A DNA stretch of 33,965 bases from positions 24,483 through 58,447 of the forward strand of contig JARGOF010000033.1 in the NCBI GenBank assembly GCA_029212415.1, written 5' to 3'. Position numbers and translations under genes: made by a program. The notes under the pieces were generated by a model. It saw only the letters and a program-made list of their open reading frames with translations, was not told where the DNA came from and did not search any database. The DNA comes from Rhizobiaceae bacterium (GTDB lineage Bacteria; Pseudomonadota; Alphaproteobacteria; Rhizobiales; Rhizobiaceae). Shown piece by piece: positions 33,891-33,965 of this stretch. How positions within the stretch are numbered: the first letter of the stretch is position 1; each line of letters opens with the position of its first letter.

Positions 33891-33965
33891 GCCGGTCCCC
33901 CCTTATTTATTGGCAAGGCTACGTTGCGCCGCTTGCCCGATGCACCACATCGCGCTGCGCGACGC

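Larger units (their letters stand above)
33470..33965. other. Structured region upstream of rpmJ without a protein gene
   Basis: About 500 bases to the right edge contain no convincing coding frame. From left to right they hold the rpmJ leader hairpin (33525-33552) and promoter (33566-33594), an 8-bp inverted repeat TTTGACCG/CGGTCAAA (33638-33674), a hairpin CGTTTC/GAAACG (33678-33692), CCTCCTCC (33703-33710), a two-part stem (33721-33764), a long hairpin (33773-33810), and a further hairpin TCAAT-CCTCT/AGAGG-ATTGA (33832-33860). This density of structure suggests one or more RNA genes. Confidence 0.6.

Noticed and set aside
33903-33965. End of a possible minus-strand gene (20 codons, ending SLANK then TAA) at the right edge
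   Set aside because: Another frame also stays open over the same stretch, and 20 codons are too few to identify a protein; the sequence beyond the edge is needed.
1-33965. CRISPR arrays, insertion sequences, prophage, tRNA or rRNA genes
   Set aside because: I looked for regularly spaced repeats, transposase or integrase motifs and tRNA cloverleaf signatures and saw none; the short tandem repeats have only two copies and no spacers.

Overview
This window looks like a chromosomal core-genome segment of an alphaproteobacterium of the order Hyphomicrobiales (Rhizobiales). The pointers are an Omp10-type outer-membrane lipoprotein, a GapR (DUF2312) nucleoid protein, a BBP2-type outer-membrane barrel, an NADP-GOGAT gltB-gltD pair, a homospermidine synthase and a cysteine-free L36 protein. 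I cannot resolve the genus. I saw no insertion sequence, prophage, tRNA, rRNA or CRISPR array, and base composition looks even throughout.

Left end (1-2310): a minus-strand operon reads bufA1, bufB1, bufC1, then the first codons of a fourth gene cut by the window edge. It matches the bufferin systems: a small secreted Cys-containing precursor (DUF2282), an MNIO/DUF692 iron enzyme that modifies its cysteines, and a DUF2063 partner, used in periplasmic copper handling. A perfect 14-bp inverted repeat lies between bufA1 and bufB1. Next is a threonine-aldolase-type PLP enzyme, also on the minus strand. A roughly 550-bp intergenic region with a perfect 27-bp palindrome separates it from plus-strand gltB and gltD (ammonia assimilation).

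Middle (10231-26198): mostly minus-strand envelope and housekeeping genes. They are a DUF459 SGNH-fold protein, an MltB-type lytic transglycosylase, (plus strand) galU, a BBP2 outer-membrane barrel, the nfeD/SPFH pair with a 4-bp overlap, hemH, a secreted 5'-nucleotidase carrying a C-terminal LysM domain and a strong terminator, a PaaK-like adenylate-forming enzyme, omp10, hss and pepF.

Right part (26576-33965): a secreted M15/DUF882 peptidase with a long low-complexity tail (plus), gapR and a DUF1244 gene (minus), DUF1036-pyk (plus, joined by TGATG), an alpha/beta hydrolase overlapping pyk tail-to-tail, a TPR protein and rpmJ (minus). The last 500 bases have no convincing protein gene but hold several hairpins, an anti-Shine-Dalgarno-like CCTCCTCC and alternative pairings, so they are the best place here to look for undescribed small RNAs.

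Most genes are ordinary. The items most worth following are the bufferin operon and its intercistronic hairpin, the structured right end, and several perfect palindromes in promoter regions that suggest unrecognised operators.
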